From the NCBI GenBank assembly GCA_018003315.1, contig JAGNEJ010000001.1:1-64000 (forward strand): a DNA stretch of 64,000 nucleotides, read 5' to 3'. Below are positions 34,412 to 42,723 of the stretch, piece by piece. Under the pieces are notes generated by a model. That model was not told where the DNA came from, did no database searches, and saw nothing but the letters and a program-made list of their open reading frames with translations. Source of the DNA: Verrucomicrobiales bacterium. GTDB taxonomy: Bacteria > Verrucomicrobiota > Verrucomicrobiia > Verrucomicrobiales > V1-33. Every line of letters starts with the position of its first letter. Within the stretch, counting starts at the first letter, position 1. Made by a program: the position numbers and the translations under genes.

Positions 34412-35605
34412 TCAAATCCGCGGAAAGGCTGCTTCGCGAGTGACCTTGCCGTCAAGGTCCCGCATCACCAGCTTCAGCCCGGAGGCATCAGCCCGACCCT
34501 CGATCCAGCGGGCGATGGCGGGCTTCGGACCGCCGGAGACGAGCTGTCCGTAGGGGAACTTTTCGGTGGCGGGAAGCCATTCGTCGTCGTGCGTATGTCC
34601 GGAGATGATCACCTGGGCACCCCATGCCACCAGGGAGTCATGCCAGGCGGTGCGGCATCCGCGTGCAAAGGCATCGTATTCGCCCTTGTCGTAGTGCACG
34701 GTCTCCCGCTCCTGCTTCCAGCGCAGGGGGATGTGGCAGAAGACAACCCGGTGGGGGGCGTCGCGGATTTCCGGAACGGCGATGACCCCTTTCAGCCACT
34801 CCGCCTGTTCACGGCGCAATGGTTCGAGCGCCACGCGTCCGCCGAAGCTGGGATGGTTGTCGGGCTTGTCCTCGCCGGTATGCAGGCAGATGCAGGCCAC
34901 CGGTCCGTGGCGAAACGCGTAAAACGGCCGCCCGTGCGGCGTGGCGATCAGTTGCGGCACTTTGAACGCCCACGGTCCGCGGACATCATGGTTTCCCCAT
35001 GTCAGGAAAAGCGGGCGGTCCGTGGTGATGTCCTGCCCCGCGGGATGCAGCAGCGTGGGGACCAGCCAATCCTCCTTCATCCAGTTGTTGCCGGTGTCGC
35101 CATTCCACAGCAGAAAATCCGCCGCCGGCGTAATCTGGTGCAACCGCTTGATCGTGTCATGGTGTTCATGCGTGTCGTTCCACACCACAAAGTGCGATTC
35201 CGCCGCCGCCGGATCGAGCGTGCGGAAATTTTTCCACGGACTTTCCTCGCGACCCGGTTTGCCATCGGCGGCCTCCACCACGGCACGCACCTGGTATTTT
35301 TTCCCGGGTTGCAGCCCGCTGATGCGCACCCGCATCAGCGAATCGCCCTGCGGAACGAACCCGTATGCATCCGATGCGAATGGTTGCGCCGGGCCGCCGT
35401 CCGGCCGGCACTCCAACCACCCCCGGCACAAGCGGCTCACCGCCCAGACCACTTCCACCCCATCAGTGCGCGGAGCCATGACCACGGCGGGAGTGGTCAT
35501 GAGGGGTTTTGTTTCCTCTGGCTGCGCCTCAGTCGGTGCTGCACCGAAGGCCGCCACGCCTGCCGTGCCGGCCATGGAACCTGTCAAAAAAACGCGTCGT
35601 TTCAT
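34412..35605 (-). CDS. Exported metallophosphoesterase (purple-acid-phosphatase-like)
   Basis: A 397-residue protein with a signal sequence (MKRRVFLTGSMAGTAGVAAF). Residues about 35-125 form a fibronectin-III-like domain (VRISGLQPGKKYQVRAVVEA). The catalytic domain follows with the dinuclear metal ligands of calcineurin-type phosphoesterases: VVWNDTHEH (D-x-H), WNGDTGNNW (GD), TWGNHDVRGP (GNHD), VVFCHIPL (H) and ISGHTHDDEW (GHTH). It probably hydrolyses phosphate mono- or diesters in the periplasm. It lies upstream of the DUF1549/1553 gene on the same strand (104-nt gap) and downstream of the ABC-F gene. Confidence 0.87.
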   Translation of the reverse strand: MKRRVFLTGSMAGTAGVAAFGAAPTEAQPEETKPLMTTPAVVMAPRTDGVEVVWAVSRLCRGWLECRPDGGPAQPFASDAYGFVPQGDSLMRVRISGLQPGKKYQVRAVVEAADGKPGREESPWKNFRTLDPAAAESHFVVWNDTHEHHDTIKRLHQITPAADFLLWNGDTGNNWMKEDWLVPTLLHPAGQDITTDRPLFLTWGNHDVRGPWAFKVPQLIATPHGRPFYAFRHGPVACICLHTGEDKPDNHPSFGGRVALEPLRREQAEWLKGVIAVPEIRDAPHRVVFCHIPLRWKQERETVHYDKGEYDAFARGCRTAWHDSLVAWGAQVIISGHTHDDEWLPATEKFPYGQLVSGGPKPAIARWIEGRADASGLKLVMRDLDGKVTREAAFPRI

Positions 35606-35727
35606 CCTGGTGGTTTCTACACCCGTCCCGGACCATGTTCAAACCCGGCGTCAGGAAACCTGCCGGTTCAAGACTCCGTGTGTGCGGAAGCATCGATGAC
35701 GGCTGCGTTCCCGCTGACAGGGCCGGG

Positions 35728-37338
35728 TTATTCCGCAGTGACCGCCGCCCGGGCATTGGCTTCGGCTCCGGTTTTTTCCAGGTAGTAGTCGTAGCCGCCC
35801 ACGTAGGGAGTCACTTTTCCGGAGTTGATGTGGAGGACCTTGGTGGCGATGGCGCGGATGAAATGCACGTCGTGGCTGATGAATACCAGAGTGCCATCGA
35901 ACCGTTGCAGGGCGCCGATAAGCCCCTCGATGCTGAGCAGGTCGAGGTGCGTCGTCGGCTCGTCCATGAGGAGGAGATTGGGCGGATCAACGAGGAATTT
36001 TACGAGATTGAGGCGGCTTTTTTCTCCGCCGGATAGAACCTGGCATTTCTTGAAGACGTCCTCTCGTTTGAAAAGAAAACTGCCCAGAATGGCGCGGGCG
36101 TCGTCTTCCCGCAGTTCCTTTCCGGACTCCATCACTTCCTGGAGCACGGTATTTTCCGGGTCCAGCAGTTCGCTGCGGTGCTGGCTAAAATAACCCAGCT
36201 TGAGATTCGCTCCGTGGCGGATTTTCCCCTGCTGGATGGGCACGTTCCCCGCGAGGATTTTCAGCAGTGTGGACTTGCCCGCTCCATTCGGTCCGATGAG
36301 GACCGTACGCTCTCCGCGCTCCACTTCCAGGTCCAGACCCTCGTACACCTTGCGGGAACCATAGGCCTGGTGGACCCCTTCCACGGAAATGGTCCGCTGT
36401 CCGCTGCGGAGCGGCTGGGGAAAGTTGAAGCGAAATGCCTTGCGGGGCGGTTTCGGTTTTTCCAGCTTCTCCATCCGGTCGAGCTGCTTCTGGCGGCTCT
36501 GCGCCTGCGAGGCCTTGGAGGCCACGCTGCGGAAGCGGTCGATGAAGTCCTGCATCGCTGCGATTTCCTTCTGCTGGTTTTTCCACGAAGCCAGCGCCCG
36601 TTCGTAGCGCTCCTCCTTCTGGCGCAGGTAGTCGGAATAGTTTCCCGTGTAGGCGCTGAACTTCGACTCGTCGATTTCATGCACACTCTGGATCACCTGG
36701 TCCATGAAATCCCGGTCATGGGAAATGAGCAGAATGGCGCCCGGGTAACGCTGCAAAAACGTGCGAAACCACAGCAGCGAAAGCAGGTCGAGGTGGTTTG
36801 TCGGCTCGTCGAGCAGCAGCAAATCCGGTTCTTGGGCGAGCAGGCGCGAGAGATGGGCGCGCATCACCCAGCCTCCGGAAAGTTCCCGCGCCGGCCGTGC
36901 GAAATCCTCTTCCTTGAAGCCCAGTCCCCTCAGGATTTTTTTCGCCTTGGCTTCGAATTGGGGATTCTGCAGCGCCTCATGCTTGGCCTGCGCTTCATAA
37001 TATTCCGGCTCCTGCACCGCACCGGAAGTTTCGTGCTGCTGCAGGATTTCCTCCAGCTGCTGGATTTCTCCGGCCTTTCCGGTGGCGATGTCGAGCACCG
37101 ATTCCTCTCCCACCGCTTCCGCTTCCTGCGGCAGATACCCCAGTGTCGTCCACTCATCACGGGAAATCTCCCCGGCATCCGCCGTGTCCTTTCCCAGGAT
37201 CAGGGAAAAGAGCGTCGTCTTGCCCGCGCCGTTCGGCCCCACCAGGGCCACCCGCTCGCCATAGTTCACGGTTAGCGATGCCTCCCGGAAAAGCACGCGG
37301 TTGTTGAAGGATTTGGTGAGGTTGCGGATCGTGAGCAT
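35728..37338 (-). CDS. ABC-F family ATPase
   Basis: A 536-residue protein of two ABC cassettes with no membrane segments. Start at 37338 (MLTIRNLTKSFNNRVLF). First cassette: Walker A GPNGAGKT, signature LSGGW, Walker B LLLLDEPTNHLDL. Interdomain linker (about 240-315) is charged and helical (SDYLRQKEERYERALASWKN), as in ribosome-binding ABC-F proteins. Second cassette: GPNGAGKS, LSGGEKSRL, LLLMDEPTTHLDL. ABC-F proteins act on the ribosome E site in translation control or antibiotic protection. It is closest to the Uup/YbiT-type housekeeping group by layout, but the exact subfamily is not decided. Its other neighbours show no functional link. Confidence 0.92.
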   Translation of the reverse strand: MLTIRNLTKSFNNRVLFREASLTVNYGERVALVGPNGAGKTTLFSLILGKDTADAGEISRDEWTTLGYLPQEAEAVGEESVLDIATGKAGEIQQLEEILQQHETSGAVQEPEYYEAQAKHEALQNPQFEAKAKKILRGLGFKEEDFARPARELSGGWVMRAHLSRLLAQEPDLLLLDEPTNHLDLLSLLWFRTFLQRYPGAILLISHDRDFMDQVIQSVHEIDESKFSAYTGNYSDYLRQKEERYERALASWKNQQKEIAAMQDFIDRFRSVASKASQAQSRQKQLDRMEKLEKPKPPRKAFRFNFPQPLRSGQRTISVEGVHQAYGSRKVYEGLDLEVERGERTVLIGPNGAGKSTLLKILAGNVPIQQGKIRHGANLKLGYFSQHRSELLDPENTVLQEVMESGKELREDDARAILGSFLFKREDVFKKCQVLSGGEKSRLNLVKFLVDPPNLLLMDEPTTHLDLLSIEGLIGALQRFDGTLVFISHDVHFIRAIATKVLHINSGKVTPYVGGYDYYLEKTGAEANARAAVTAE

Positions 37339-37518
37339 GGCAGCCTCTCCGGTTATCCGCACCCGCCAAGGATGCAAGAAGTGCTTTCCAGCACCCCCGC
37401 CCCCGCCGCCCAGGCTGATGCAGCCGCTCCGGAACGGCAGGGTGGTGCGAAAGTCCTCAGTCGTGCAACAGGCATTCGAGACAAAACGTCACTTAAAATC
37501 TAAATTTTATGAAAATTC

Positions 37519-37547
37519 TTGATATAATCGAATATCTGGCGTAAATA
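37519..37547 (+). promoter_or_regulatory. A+T-rich promoter region upstream of the nucleotidyltransferase-fold gene
   Basis: TTGATA (37519-37524), 17 nt, TAAATA (37542-37547). A perfect TATAAT also occurs at 37523-37528 but has no good -35 partner. The region 37480-37560 is sharply A+T-rich compared with its surroundings. Confidence 0.4.
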
Positions 37548-37598
37548 ATTTAGACTGCTAAGAAGTGTGCCCATCCCGCAGCCGTGAAACTCTGAACG

Positions 37599-38321
37599 AT
37601 GCCGACTCCGAACGATATTTTGGTCTTTGGCCAGCGCCTCCTGGAGGGGGTGTTTGGCGGCTGCCGGTTTGAGGAGGATGTTTTTTTGTGTGGGGGATCA
37701 TTCAAAGCGCTGTTGAACTCGCGGATGGGAATCAATGACGTGGATCTCTGGGTGCGGGACCGCAAGCGCCGGGAAGCTCTGCGGGAAGCGCTGGTGAATT
37801 CCGGGGCCAGGGTGGTGCGGGACTTTCAGCCCTACTGCATCCGGATGGACCACGCCGGCTACCCGGTCGAAATCAACTATCAAAACGTCAAGGACCGCCC
37901 CATCACCACGGTGCTGGACGGCTTCGACATGGCGGTCTGCTGTGTGGCGGTGCACTGGCGCAACGGCCAAGTGGTGGAAAGTTATGCCCACGAACAGTAT
38001 TTCCGCTCCGCCCACGACCGGTGCATCCGCCTGCAGGATTCCTTTCTGGACACGGTGCGGCAAACCCGCCCACCCTCTCTCCTGCGCACGCTCGACCGCA
38101 TGGAAAAGGCTGCCCAGGAACTGGAATTTTCCCTGGCGTCCGAAGACGTCCGCAGGCTGTGGGATCTCTTCATGGACTACTCCGAGGAGCAGAAACGGGA
38201 GTGCCTCGACAACTATCTGGAAACCATGGTCGGCTACAAGGGACGCTGCAATGCTCCGGTGCTGCGGCGGGCCTGCGAATTGCTCGGCAAAAGCGAGTGT
38301 CTCATTGCACTGGCAGCGTAA
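37599..38321 (+). CDS. Nucleotidyltransferase-fold protein of unknown function
   Basis: A 240-residue cytoplasmic protein. Near residue 31 it has CGGSFKALLNSRMGINDVDLWV, that is, GG/S followed 14 residues later by D-x-D, the signature of the polymerase-beta/poly(A)-polymerase nucleotidyltransferase fold. A third acidic residue could be Glu92 or Asp99 region (GYPVEINYQNVKD). The C-terminal half is helical (LRTLDRMEKAAQELEF, SEEQKRECLDNYLETMV). Such proteins transfer NMP groups to RNA, proteins or small molecules; some are toxins (MenA/AbiEii-like), but no antitoxin or adenylation partner lies beside it. The adjacent promoter is A+T-rich. Function not assigned. Confidence 0.65.
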   Translation: MPTPNDILVFGQRLLEGVFGGCRFEEDVFLCGGSFKALLNSRMGINDVDLWVRDRKRREALREALVNSGARVVRDFQPYCIRMDHAGYPVEINYQNVKDRPITTVLDGFDMAVCCVAVHWRNGQVVESYAHEQYFRSAHDRCIRLQDSFLDTVRQTRPPSLLRTLDRMEKAAQELEFSLASEDVRRLWDLFMDYSEEQKRECLDNYLETMVGYKGRCNAPVLRRACELLGKSECLIALAA

Positions 38322-38436
38322 AGCGCATCCGCTGAGGAACATGCCAGACCAGCGGTGAATGGGCCTGGATTTCCCGCCCCGCTCCGCATCTTCGGAGTTG
38401 CGCTGGGGAATGCTTCCCCCACAGAATGCCCCACCG

Positions 38437-39504
38437 ATGAACCCTTGGCTGAACGCTCTCCTGCCGTGCCTCGCCGTTGCGGCGCTGATTCCCGTTTTGG
38501 CGGACAAGCCTGCACCCGCCGCGGCCCCGGCCACGGCCGTTTCCGCAGTGGATTCCGTAATCCATGAAATGGCAGCGGCAGCGAAGGACTTCCTGGCGGT
38601 GCTCGATGCTCCGCAACGGAGCCGGGCGCAGTTTCCCTTCCAGGATGCCGAGCGGGAAAACTGGCACTTTGTGCCCTACGACCGCAAAGGACTTCCCCTG
38701 AAAGACATGCGACCCGACCAGCAGCATCTCGCCTATGGATTGCTGGCCACCGCGCTGAGTCATGAGGGATTCCGCAAAGCCACCCAGATCATGAGCCTGG
38801 AACAGGTGCTCTTCGAACAGGAAAACAAGGCACCCCACCGCGATCCCGCCCGGTATTTTGTCAGCATCTTCGGCACGCCTTCCGCGGACGGCACCTGGGG
38901 GTGGCGATTCGAGGGCCATCACCTCGCCACCAATTTCACCATCGTGCAGGGAAAGCATCTCTCTGTCACCCCGACCTTCATGGGGGCCAACCCCGGTGAA
39001 ATCGCCACCGGCCCGCGGCAGGGCCTGCAGGTTCTCGGTCGGGAGGATGCTCTGGGTTTTGAGCTGGTGAATTCACTGGATGCGGAGCAGAAACAGGCCG
39101 CAGTGATCCAGGAAAAAGCAGTGGAAGAGGTCATCACTCATCAGGAAAAGCGCGCCAAACCCCTGCAGCCGGACGGCCTGGCCGCGGCGAAGATGAACGC
39201 AGCCCAGCTTGCTGTTTTGCAAAAACTTGTCAGCGAATACGTCCGCCGCTTCCGTCCTGAACTTGCCGATGCCGACCTCGCAAAAATCCGCTCCAGCGGA
39301 TGGGAGCAGGTGGCCTTTGCCTGGGCCGGAGGATTCAAGCCGGGGGAAGGCCATTACTACCGGATTCAAGGGCCGGCGTTTCTCCTGGAATTTGCCAACA
39401 CCCAGAACCATGCCCACCACCCCCATGCGGTGTGGCGGGATTTTGCCAACGATTTCGGCGAGGATATTTTGCGCAGACACTATGTCGAAGACCATGCAAA
39501 ATAA
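38437..39504 (+). CDS. Exported DUF3500 protein
   Basis: A 355-residue protein from the ATG at 38437 (MNPWLNALLPCLAVAALIPV) with a signal peptide. The body matches the DUF3500 pattern: ENWHFVPYDRKGLPLKDM, GLLATALSHEGFRKATQIM, RDPARYFVSIFGTPS, WGWRFEGHHLATNFTIV, PTFMGANPGEI and a C-terminal PAFLLEFANTQNHAHHPHAVW. The many conserved His and aromatic residues suggest a metal site, but no activity is known to me. Family members are common in Planctomycetes, Verrucomicrobia and Bacteroidetes. The ThuA gene follows 42 nt later on the same strand and is probably co-transcribed. Confidence 0.85.
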   Translation: MNPWLNALLPCLAVAALIPVLADKPAPAAAPATAVSAVDSVIHEMAAAAKDFLAVLDAPQRSRAQFPFQDAERENWHFVPYDRKGLPLKDMRPDQQHLAYGLLATALSHEGFRKATQIMSLEQVLFEQENKAPHRDPARYFVSIFGTPSADGTWGWRFEGHHLATNFTIVQGKHLSVTPTFMGANPGEIATGPRQGLQVLGREDALGFELVNSLDAEQKQAAVIQEKAVEEVITHQEKRAKPLQPDGLAAAKMNAAQLAVLQKLVSEYVRRFRPELADADLAKIRSSGWEQVAFAWAGGFKPGEGHYYRIQGPAFLLEFANTQNHAHHPHAVWRDFANDFGEDILRRHYVEDHAK

Positions 39505-39546
39505 CCCCCGATCCACCTCAATCCCAACCACTGCATTCCAACCAGC

Positions 39547-40392
39547 ATGAAAAAACAGATCGTAACTCTGACCGCCGCCCTCAGTGTGGCGATTGCCGCC
39601 CTGTCCTCGCTCCTGCCCAGCCAGGCTGAGGAAAAAAAGAACGCACCCAAACCGCTGCGCGCCCTGCTCATTCTTGGCGGGTGCTGCCACGACTACAAGC
39701 ATCAGAAAGATGTGCTCAAAGCCGGACTGGAGCAGCGAGCCAACCTCGCGGTGGATGTCTGCTATTCACCGGACACCAGCACGAAGGCGAAATTCCCCTG
39801 CTACGACAAGGAAAACTGGGCCGCGGAATACGACGTGATCATTCACGACGAATGTTCTGCCGATGTCACCGACCCGGCCTACGTGAAAAAAATTCTCGAC
39901 GCCCATCGCGGCGGCATTCCTGCGGTCAACCTGCACTGCGCCATGCACAGCTACCGCTGGGGCAACTTCCGTCAGGCGGTCAAGGCGGGGGACAACAATG
40001 CCGGCTGGTATGAAATGCTGGGGCTGCAGTCCACCGGCCACGGTCCGCAGCAGCCGATCGCCGTCACCTACACCGCGAAGGACAGTCCGGTGACCAAAGG
40101 ACTGGCCGACTGGACCACCATCAATGAGGAACTCTACAACAACGTGCAAATCCTCCCCACCGCGAAGCCTCTGGCCCGCGGAAAACAAGGCAAGGAAGAC
40201 ACCGTCGTGGTCTGGACCAATGAATTCGGCGGCAAAAAGACCCGCATTTTCAGCACCACCCTGGGCCACAACACCGAAACCGTTGCCGATGACCGTTATC
40301 TGGACCTCGTGTGCCGCGGACTGCTCTGGGTCTGTGGAAAACTGGATGCCGATGGCAAGCCTGCCGCCGGCTACGGAGCCGCAGCCAAATAA
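39547..40392 (+). CDS. Exported ThuA-domain protein
   Basis: A 281-residue protein with a signal peptide (MKKQIVTLTAALSVAIAALSSLLPSQA). The ThuA glutamine-amidotransferase-like fold is seen in LLILGGCCHDYKHQKDVLK, DVIIHDECSADVTDPAYV, IPAVNLHCAMHSYRWG, EELYNNVQI and RIFSTTLGHNTETVADDRYL. ThuA domains take part in disaccharide (trehalose) use and occur in large numbers in this phylum beside DUF1080 and Gfo/Idh proteins. The substrate is not known. It lies downstream of the DUF3500 gene in the same transcript. Confidence 0.87.
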   Translation: MKKQIVTLTAALSVAIAALSSLLPSQAEEKKNAPKPLRALLILGGCCHDYKHQKDVLKAGLEQRANLAVDVCYSPDTSTKAKFPCYDKENWAAEYDVIIHDECSADVTDPAYVKKILDAHRGGIPAVNLHCAMHSYRWGNFRQAVKAGDNNAGWYEMLGLQSTGHGPQQPIAVTYTAKDSPVTKGLADWTTINEELYNNVQILPTAKPLARGKQGKEDTVVVWTNEFGGKKTRIFSTTLGHNTETVADDRYLDLVCRGLLWVCGKLDADGKPAAGYGAAAK

Positions 40393-40408
40393 CCCTTGGT
40401 ACACAGCA

Positions 40409-40431
40409 ATGGGCGGGTCAAACCCGCCCAT
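40409..40431. terminator. Perfect hairpin between convergent genes
   Basis: ATGGGCGGGT (40409-40418), CAA loop, ACCCGCCCAT (40422-40431): a 10-bp perfect stem just after the ThuA stop. No T run, so termination is inferred from position. Confidence 0.5.
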
Positions 40432-40485
40432 GCAGTGATTCGCCAAACCCACGACCACCGGAATCCGAACAGCATTCCAGTGAGC

Positions 40486-40521
40486 CGGGAGAGCGGCGGC
40501 GAGAATCCCCGCCGCCTCCCG
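40486..40521. terminator. Second hairpin between convergent genes
   Basis: CGGGAG/CTCCCG outer arms (40486-40491, 40516-40521) and CGGCGG/CCGCCG inner arms (40494-40499, 40509-40514). It lies just after the end of the HhH protein gene on the minus strand and could serve both directions. Confidence 0.45.
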
Positions 40522-40537
40522 CTCGTGAAAGCGCAGC

Positions 40538-41122
40538 CTATTTTTTGAGCGGCTTGACGACTTTGTCGGCTGCCTTCTCTGCGGCTTTGGATGCCTTGTC
40601 CACGGCCTTCTCCGCCGCCTTTTCGGTCTTGTCCGCGGAATTTTCAGCCTTTGGCTTTTCGGCCTTCTTCTCAGTTTTTTCCTCCTTGGCTTCCTCCTTT
40701 TTGCCTCCCTTGGCGGCGGAAACCAGGTTCTTGAAGGTGACTTCGCCGATCCCATCCACAAGAATGGCATCTTCAGCGGCAGCATACGGACGCTTGCCGA
40801 TGAGGTTTTTCGCCTTCTCCTCGCCAACCCCATCGACCGCAGTCAGGGCCTTGACATCTCCCTTGTTGAGCAGGTCCATGAGCTTGGTTTTCTGGGCTGC
40901 GGTGAGTCCTTTAACCTCTTCCGTCGCGGCGGCCACCAGGGCCTTGTCGGACTCGCTCAGTTCGCCAGGCTTGGTTTCGGTTTTCTTAGTCTCGGTTTTC
41001 TTTGACGTCTTTTTGGTGGTGGCGGTCGGCTTGGATTTCGAGGCCGTTTCCGTTTTCTTTTCCGCATGGGCCAGCGGCATCAACAGGCCGAGGGCAAGCG
41101 AGAGCAGCAGGGACTTTTTCAT
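40538..41122 (-). CDS. Exported helix-hairpin-helix protein with Lys/Ala-rich histone-like tails
   Basis: A 194-residue protein. The ATG at 41122 gives a signal peptide (MKKSLLLSLALGLLMPLAHA). Low-complexity Lys/Thr and Lys/Glu/Ala segments (TATTKKTSKKTETKKTETK, and a tail of KAAEKAVDKASKAAEKAADK type) surround a core of about 70 residues with two helix-hairpin-helix motifs: LTAVDGVGEEKAKNLIGKRP and ILVDGIGEVTFKNLVSA. ComEA, the periplasmic DNA receptor of competence, has a similar HhH core, and H1-like tails also bind DNA. An extracytoplasmic DNA-binding role is the simplest reading, but no other competence gene is present. Single gene between a convergent and a same-strand neighbour. Confidence 0.68.
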   Translation of the reverse strand: MKKSLLLSLALGLLMPLAHAEKKTETASKSKPTATTKKTSKKTETKKTETKPGELSESDKALVAAATEEVKGLTAAQKTKLMDLLNKGDVKALTAVDGVGEEKAKNLIGKRPYAAAEDAILVDGIGEVTFKNLVSAAKGGKKEEAKEEKTEKKAEKPKAENSADKTEKAAEKAVDKASKAAEKAADKVVKPLKK

Positions 41123-41275
41123 GGAGTGCAGGTTGGGTGACAAACAGTTTTTGTTAGGATGTTGAATGATTCACTGGCGGCTTCAGGCGCGTGCGGGCAT
41201 GGGTCTTGGCCATTTCCGAACTCTGCCGTATTCCACCGGTGATGGGGAGGAGCAAACCAGCACCTGCCAGTTGTT

Positions 41276-42031
41276 TCAACCCGAAAAGCGCGAGCCAATC
41301 CGTCGGCATCGGAGCTGTTGCCAGAGGGTGCGATCCCGGCGATGCGACCAAAGATGGTGGTAGGGATGCAGCACGGATGGAGGACTGAGGGCATCGCCGC
41401 CCGCCAGAGATTCGTTGAGACTGTGCGGCGCGGCGACGGAGCGGACACAAGGAAATGTGCTGCGAAAAAACCGGCGAAAGGCACTCTGCATCGTGCGGTG
41501 CCCGGGACCGGTTACCAGATTGGCCACGAAGACTCCGCCGGATGCCAGCGAGCGGCGCAGGGCGTCCGCCAGTTGCGGAGTGTAAACGGTGGGCCGGTGC
41601 ACATCATGGACTCCGCTACCGTAAACATCGTCCACGATGGCATCAAACGGCTTCCGGTTTTTCAGCAGCCAGTCATAGGCGTCGCCCTCCACGATCTCAA
41701 TGTCCAGGTCGTCGAGATGCATGAATTTAGCCGCCAGGGAAATCATGCCCGGATCCAGTTCCACTGCGGTGACGCGCAGGTCCGGAACGAGAAAACGAAG
41801 CTGGCGCAGTGCGGTGCCTCCGCCCAGCCCTAGCATGAGGAGCGATCGGGGCGGACCCGCCGCCCGCAGCAGCACCGCAGCGCAAATGGCGTCCCAGGCC
41901 AGACCGGTGAGGAAGCGCTCGCGGTGCCACCAGGCGTGGATGGCGCCAGCGACGCGGAATTCCACCTCCTGAGCGCTGCCCCAGACCTCGATGCGCTGGC
42001 AGGGGGTGACTTCCGTAGTGAGGCGTTTCAT
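41276..42031 (-). CDS. Spermidine-synthase-like methyltransferase-fold protein
   Basis: A 251-residue Rossmann-fold protein starting at 42031 (MKRLTTEVTPCQRIEVWG), overlapping the queC stop by four bases (ATGA). Motifs: LLMLGLGGGTALRQLRF (SAM/dcSAM glycine loop), VTAVELDPGMISLAAKF (acidic strand-2 end), IEIVEGDAYDWLLKN and FDAIVDDVYGSGVHD. This is the spermidine synthase / fused polyamine-synthase-like pattern, but no polyamine genes are here. Translational coupling with queC suggests co-expression with deazaguanine synthesis; a function in tRNA or DNA modification is only a guess. Confidence 0.75.
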   Translation of the reverse strand: MKRLTTEVTPCQRIEVWGSAQEVEFRVAGAIHAWWHRERFLTGLAWDAICAAVLLRAAGPPRSLLMLGLGGGTALRQLRFLVPDLRVTAVELDPGMISLAAKFMHLDDLDIEIVEGDAYDWLLKNRKPFDAIVDDVYGSGVHDVHRPTVYTPQLADALRRSLASGGVFVANLVTGPGHRTMQSAFRRFFRSTFPCVRSVAAPHSLNESLAGGDALSPPSVLHPYHHLWSHRRDRTLWQQLRCRRIGSRFSG

Positions 42032-42723
42032 TGCGGCGAAACGATGGGTGCCGCCGGCAGCGGACCGGTTTGTTCGTAATCGGTCGGATCGTGGATTCCG
42101 GCCAGAGAAAAGGCTTCCCGCCGCTCCACACAGGTGCCGCATGAGCCGCAATGCCGCAGCCGCCCCTTGTAGCACGACCAGGTTAGGGAAAAATCCACCC
42201 CCAGCTGCGCACCCCGCCGGACAATGCCCGCCTTGTCGAGGTGAAGAAACGGGAACAGCAGGGCGATCCGGGCGTAGGTTCCCTCGCGGATTGCTGCGGC
42301 CATGGCGTCCATGAACGCAGGGCGGCAGTCAGGATAAATGGCATGGTCCCCGCCATGAGCCGCAATGGCCAGTGCCTCGGCGCCGGTGCTTTCCGCATAG
42401 CCCGCCGCGATGGCCAGCAGAATGCCGTTGCGGAAGGGCACCACGGTTCGCTTCATGGATTCCTCAGCGTAGTGGCCGTCGGGAATGTCCCCGCCGCCCG
42501 CCAACAGGTCTGAGGCGAAGGTCTCGTTCATAAATGCCAGGGGGATGACCCGGTGGGCAAGGCCCAGTCCAGCGCACTGTGCGGCAGCGCAGGGGATTTC
42601 CCGCGGATTGTGCTTCGCGCCGTAATCGAATGTCAGGGTGCTGACGACTTGCTGCTCCCGGGCCAGGTGATGCAGTGCGGTGACGGAGTCCAGCCCGCCG
42701 GAGACCAGAACGCAGACTTTCAT
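42028..42723 (-). CDS. queC: 7-cyano-7-deazaguanine synthase
   Basis: A 231-residue ATP-dependent ligase that turns 7-carboxy-7-deazaguanine and ammonia into preQ0, on the path to queuosine. The PP-loop is VLVSGGLDSVTALHHLA, the central part has FDYGAKHNPRE and IAAHGGDHAIYPDCRPAF, and the zinc-binding Cys cluster is SCYKGRLRHCGSCGTCVER. Its start overlaps the queF stop (42720-42723) and its stop overlaps the next start, so three genes are translationally coupled. queD and queE are not in the window. Confidence 0.96.
   Translation of the reverse strand: MKVCVLVSGGLDSVTALHHLAREQQVVSTLTFDYGAKHNPREIPCAAAQCAGLGLAHRVIPLAFMNETFASDLLAGGGDIPDGHYAEESMKRTVVPFRNGILLAIAAGYAESTGAEALAIAAHGGDHAIYPDCRPAFMDAMAAAIREGTYARIALLFPFLHLDKAGIVRRGAQLGVDFSLTWSCYKGRLRHCGSCGTCVERREAFSLAGIHDPTDYEQTGPLPAAPIVSPQ

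Noticed and set aside
37523-37528. Perfect TATAAT as a -10 box
   Set aside because: No acceptable -35 lies 16-18 nt upstream; the offset pair TTGATA/TAAATA is preferred, at modest confidence.
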